Below, piece after piece: positions 61,253-64,000 of a stretch of 64,000 nt of DNA. Source of the DNA: Flavobacterium sp. (GTDB lineage: Bacteria > Bacteroidota > Bacteroidia > Flavobacteriales > Flavobacteriaceae); the NCBI RefSeq assembly GCF_017744675.1, contig NZ_JAGIAV010000004.1:172567-236566 (forward strand), in the 5' to 3' direction. The notes under the pieces were generated by a model. The model had not been told where the DNA came from. It searched no databases and saw only the letters and a list, made by a program, of their open reading frames with translations. Position 1 is the first letter of the stretch. Each line of letters starts with the position of its first letter. The position numbers and the translations under genes were made by a program.

Positions 61253-62161
61253 TTAAGTCAATATCTTATTATCACTCATTACTTCAGACTTATTCTGAGC
61301 ATATTCATAACCTTGTTTCCACCATTCTTTCATTACTTCTTTGTTAAAAATCAAAGCATTGTCAGTTAGTTTTATGGGCGTGTAATATAAATTTAATTTC
61401 ACATCTTTGTTATTTGCCATAAGTTTTCCTATAGCAATATCATGTTTTTCTACTTGATCTAACGCAATTCTAAACAAATCGATCATTAATGAAAATGGAT
61501 TTTTACCTATAACTGTTTTTGTTGTATTAACCTCTGTTTCAAGAATAATAACATCAATTTCGGTTGCGCCTCTATTAATCGCTTCACGAATAGGAACCAG
61601 ACTAGAAAAGCCTCCATCACCATATTCGCAGTTGTTTTTTTCAACCAAACTCATAAATGGGACATAATTACTCGAGATCCAAGACCATTCGATAAATTCT
61701 TCGTAAGTGCATTCTTTTACCGATTTGTATTCCGATTCGTTTTTAGTAAAATTGGTCACCGTTACAATAACATCAGTTTTTAGCTTTTTAAGTTTATTAA
61801 AATCAGAAAGCGAAAAATTATTCTGAATGTACTTTTTTAGACCTTTACTTTCTCCAAAAGTTCGTTTTCCTTTAAAAAACTGACGTATTACATTCAAGTG
61901 ATTAATGGTCACGATATCTACTCCATCTTTAGTTTTCACCACAAACGGACAAATATTGAAAATGCTCGACATGGTAACATTGGTATATACAGAATGTATT
62001 TTTTTGATATGGCTGAGAGCTAAATGCGGAATTAGCAAACTTCCTGTCGACGTTCCTAAAAACAAATCGTATTCGTGTTTTTTTTCTTCTATTAAATACT
62101 GGGCAACACCGCCGGCAAATGCACCTTTACTGCCACCTCCTGAAATAACCAATGCTCTCAT
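61253..62161 (-). CDS. Patatin-like phospholipase
   Basis: A 302-residue lipid acyl hydrolase with the Ser-Asp dyad. The oxyanion loop GGGSKGAFAGG (about 8-18), the nucleophile GTSTG (about 36-40) and the Asp motif DGGFSS (about 196-201) are intact. It has no signal peptide and so is cytoplasmic or delivered by another route. It probably hydrolyses phospholipid. It is followed by the HAD-like gene. Confidence 0.92.
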   Translation of the reverse strand: MRALVISGGGSKGAFAGGVAQYLIEEKKHEYDLFLGTSTGSLLIPHLALSHIKKIHSVYTNVTMSSIFNICPFVVKTKDGVDIVTINHLNVIRQFFKGKRTFGESKGLKKYIQNNFSLSDFNKLKKLKTDVIVTVTNFTKNESEYKSVKECTYEEFIEWSWISSNYVPFMSLVEKNNCEYGDGGFSSLVPIREAINRGATEIDVIILETEVNTTKTVIGKNPFSLMIDLFRIALDQVEKHDIAIGKLMANNKDVKLNLYYTPIKLTDNALIFNKEVMKEWWKQGYEYAQNKSEVMSDNKILT

Positions 62162-62209
62162 AAATTGTAATGTAGGTTTTGTTTTTGGGATTTTTTTTTG
62201 AGACTATAT

Positions 62210-62310
62210 AAGAGGAAAGATGCAAGAAGAAAGACTTTTTTAACTTTTTTCGGCAAATCTTGCTTCTTGCTTCTTTCTTCAAAAATCTTGTTTCTTTTAT
62301 CTTTCCACTC
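62210..62310. repeat. CTTGCTT-family word repeat upstream of the patatin gene
   Basis: AGAGGAAAGATGCAAGAAGA (62210-62229) is partly complementary to the run CTTGCTTCTTGCTTCTTTCT (62259-62278). It shares vocabulary with the hisD-hisC gap (5885-5970). Confidence 0.6.
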
Positions 62311-62316
62311 TAATAT

Positions 62317-64000
62317 TTACTCTTTCAACAAACGATTCAATTGGAATTGCTCATCGGAGGTCAAATTAGGCAAAATTCTATTAAATGAAGCACGCATTTC
62401 AGGATTTTTTAACAGAAGTCGAATCGTGTCTCTTCCAAATTTTGAAAATTGCCACATATGATGCGTAGTAGTGCCAACTAAATTACTCAAAACCTGATCG
62501 TTAATAATTTTAAAAGCAATCAATTTTTCTAAAGCATTTTGTCTTGTTGTGGCTTCGTATTTTGTAGATGAGAATGCAATTAATTCGTTTATTAGAGAAT
62601 CTGGTTCGTTACTATAATTTGGAGTAGATAATGCCAATGAAAGCCATAAGGTTCTTAAATTATAATCGTTGAAACCAATCCAGTTTTTAGATTTATCCAA
62701 ATACTCATTTCTATGTTCGGGAAAATTTCTCCACAGCCAATAAAGTGCAATTTCTTGTGTCTGATACGATTTATCATCCAAAAGTGTTTCGTAATTTGTT
62801 CTAAAATCTTCTGGAATTTTATTTAAAGATCCTGCTAGATTCTGGCGAACATTAATGTTATGAGTTTGCATTGCCAATAGCAAAAGTGGCTTTTTTTCTT
62901 CGTATTTTTCATTCTCTAACTGGTCGACAACAGCTTCTTTCACAGATTGATAAACATCAGATTCTAAAGTATTTTTCAAAATATCCATTTTATCCTTCAA
63001 AGGCGTTTTCTTCAGTTTATCAATTTCCAATCGCTTTTGAATCGTTTTGTTTTTACTCAACAATTCATTTGCAGTTGGCGTATCAAAAGCAGTCGATTCT
63101 AGCCAGGTTTTCTGGAATTTATCCAAATCAAAATCAGATACTTTTTTAATCTCGTCAAAGAAGTTCTGAGTGTTTACAGTTTGATAAGCATATATGTTTA
63201 AATAACTTTTAATTGCTTTTTTAAAGGCTTTATCTCCAATTGATTCATGCAGCACAAACAACGCCCAAGCACCTTTTTCGTAAAATGTCAGCGAACTAGC
63301 TTTTGCATTTAAAACCGGAATCGTATCAGTACGGGAAGCAAATTTAATCTGCTGTGCTGTATCGTATAATTTCGAGTAAAAGTAATCTTCGCCATAAATA
63401 TCTTTTTCTGCCAGCAATGCAAAATACGTCGCAAATCCTTCCTGAAGCCAATGGTGTTTACTGCTTTCAGCTGTAATGAGATCTCCAAACCAATGATGCG
63501 CCAATTCATGGGCATCTACATTGGTATAATTTCTATCACAAAAACCGATTGAATCTACTACATAACGAGTCGCAAAAAGCGTGGATGTAGTATTTTCCAT
63601 TCCTGCGTACAAAAAATCTCTCACGGGAATCTGTCTGTTAATCTTCCAAGGATATTTTACGCCAATTTCTTTTTCAAGAAAATCAAAAATTCGTTTCGAA
63701 TAACGATATGTTGGCTCAAAACGATTTGCATCTTTGGGTTCGTAATAATATTCTAACGGAACTCTGCTTTTAGATTTAAACTCTTTTTTATCGTATTTTC
63801 CAATCGCCAGCATTAACAAATACGAACTCATCGGTTTTTCCATCTGATATTGCCAATGATTTAAATTTCCATTGGATGTTTTTTCTTTTAAAACTCCGTT
63901 AGAAACTACTTGATATGCTACATCATACGAAATACCTAAATTAAAAATCAGCTTTTCATTTACATCATCAAAACTAGGAAACCAATTACTGGTGTATCTG
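62317..64000 (-). CDS. M1-family metalloaminopeptidase, 5' end outside the window
   Basis: The C-terminal 561 codons of a zinc aminopeptidase. The frame is open to the window edge at 64000; the upstream part reads RYTSNWFPSFDDVNEKLIFN, the conserved cofactor-like region before the catalytic domain, so the first ATG visible in this frame (63843) is not the true start. Zinc motif HELAHHWFGD with the distal Glu in WLQEGFATYFA is intact. The C-terminal HEAT-like helical region (about 300-508 of the visible part) follows. Location is probably periplasmic or cytoplasmic; the signal peptide is not visible. Confidence 0.93.
   Translation of the reverse strand, partial: RYTSNWFPSFDDVNEKLIFNLGISYDVAYQVVSNGVLKEKTSNGNLNHWQYQMEKPMSSYLLMLAIGKYDKKEFKSKSRVPLEYYYEPKDANRFEPTYRYSKRIFDFLEKEIGVKYPWKINRQIPVRDFLYAGMENTTSTLFATRYVVDSIGFCDRNYTNVDAHELAHHWFGDLITAESSKHHWLQEGFATYFALLAEKDIYGEDYFYSKLYDTAQQIKFASRTDTIPVLNAKASSLTFYEKGAWALFVLHESIGDKAFKKAIKSYLNIYAYQTVNTQNFFDEIKKVSDFDLDKFQKTWLESTAFDTPTANELLSKNKTIQKRLEIDKLKKTPLKDKMDILKNTLESDVYQSVKEAVVDQLENEKYEEKKPLLLLAMQTHNINVRQNLAGSLNKIPEDFRTNYETLLDDKSYQTQEIALYWLWRNFPEHRNEYLDKSKNWIGFNDYNLRTLWLSLALSTPNYSNEPDSLINELIAFSSTKYEATTRQNALEKLIAFKIINDQVLSNLVGTTTHHMWQFSKFGRDTIRLLLKNPEMRASFNRILPNLTSDEQFQLNRLLKE

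Overview
The window is AT-rich chromosomal DNA from a member of the Bacteroidota, most likely Flavobacterium or a close relative. This rests on four things. There are SusC/SusD outer-membrane proteins with an ECF sigma/FecR pair. There is a type IX secretion (T9SS) C-terminal sorting domain and a PorX-type regulator. lpxC and fabZ are fused. Several promoters match the Bacteroidota -7 element TAnnTTTG. All calls come from reading the sequence; no database search was run. No rRNA, tRNA, CRISPR array, prophage or classical insertion sequence was seen.

Region by region: 1-8.4 kb is a complete minus-strand histidine operon (hisG-hisD-hisC-hisB-[NTF2-like]-hisH-hisA-hisF-hisIE). It is preceded by a leader peptide with four consecutive His codons and a strong terminator, a classical attenuator. 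8.5-12.9 kb holds a two-component system divergent from an LTA-synthase-like sulfatase; the gap between them carries 11-bp phased repeats that look like the regulator's binding site. 13-20.7 kb is a mixed stretch: S1/P1 nuclease, a secreted unknown, a YeiH-type exporter with a LysR regulator, a large membrane protein with a VWA-like segment, FabG and a small membrane protein. 20.8-30.4 kb is a SusC/SusD locus with a zinc-metallopeptidase lipoprotein and a DUF4302 lipoprotein, headed by ECF sigma and FecR. 30.9-41.7 kb holds a T9SS-sorted leucine-rich-repeat protein, a possible divergent GIY-YIG protein, sucD, and a lipid A/efp cluster (lpxD-like, efp, lpxA, lpxC-fabZ, lpxD, HD hydrolase). 41.9-49 kb holds porX, tsaE, alanine dehydrogenase, ung and mutS2. 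49.1-50.1 kb is an unusual module: a small GIY-YIG nuclease gene enclosed by perfect 28-bp inverted repeats, followed by a related 27-bp hairpin. 50.2-64 kb is mostly housekeeping (ettA, holA, a glycosyltransferase, an OmpA lipoprotein, a Sua5/TsaC-type enzyme, a UvrD-type helicase), then a TSUP permease, an HAD-like protein, a patatin and a 5'-truncated M1 aminopeptidase.

The most distinctive large-scale feature is the intergenic DNA. Many gaps consist of short words of about 7-12 nt repeated in tandem, often followed by an inverted copy (families around TTGAAAC, CTAAG, GTCACAAAGT, TTAGATAATT, AATTCCAAA, CTTGCTT, ATTCGTG and TCAGTA). Every one of the eight gaps in the his operon contains such a block, drawn from six of these families. 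Some blocks run into gene ends and create false N-terminal extensions, so several starts here were moved downstream.

The best candidates for something under-described are the GIY-YIG gene with its inverted repeats, the word-repeat families, and the his attenuator, for which mutually exclusive RNA pairings can be drawn.
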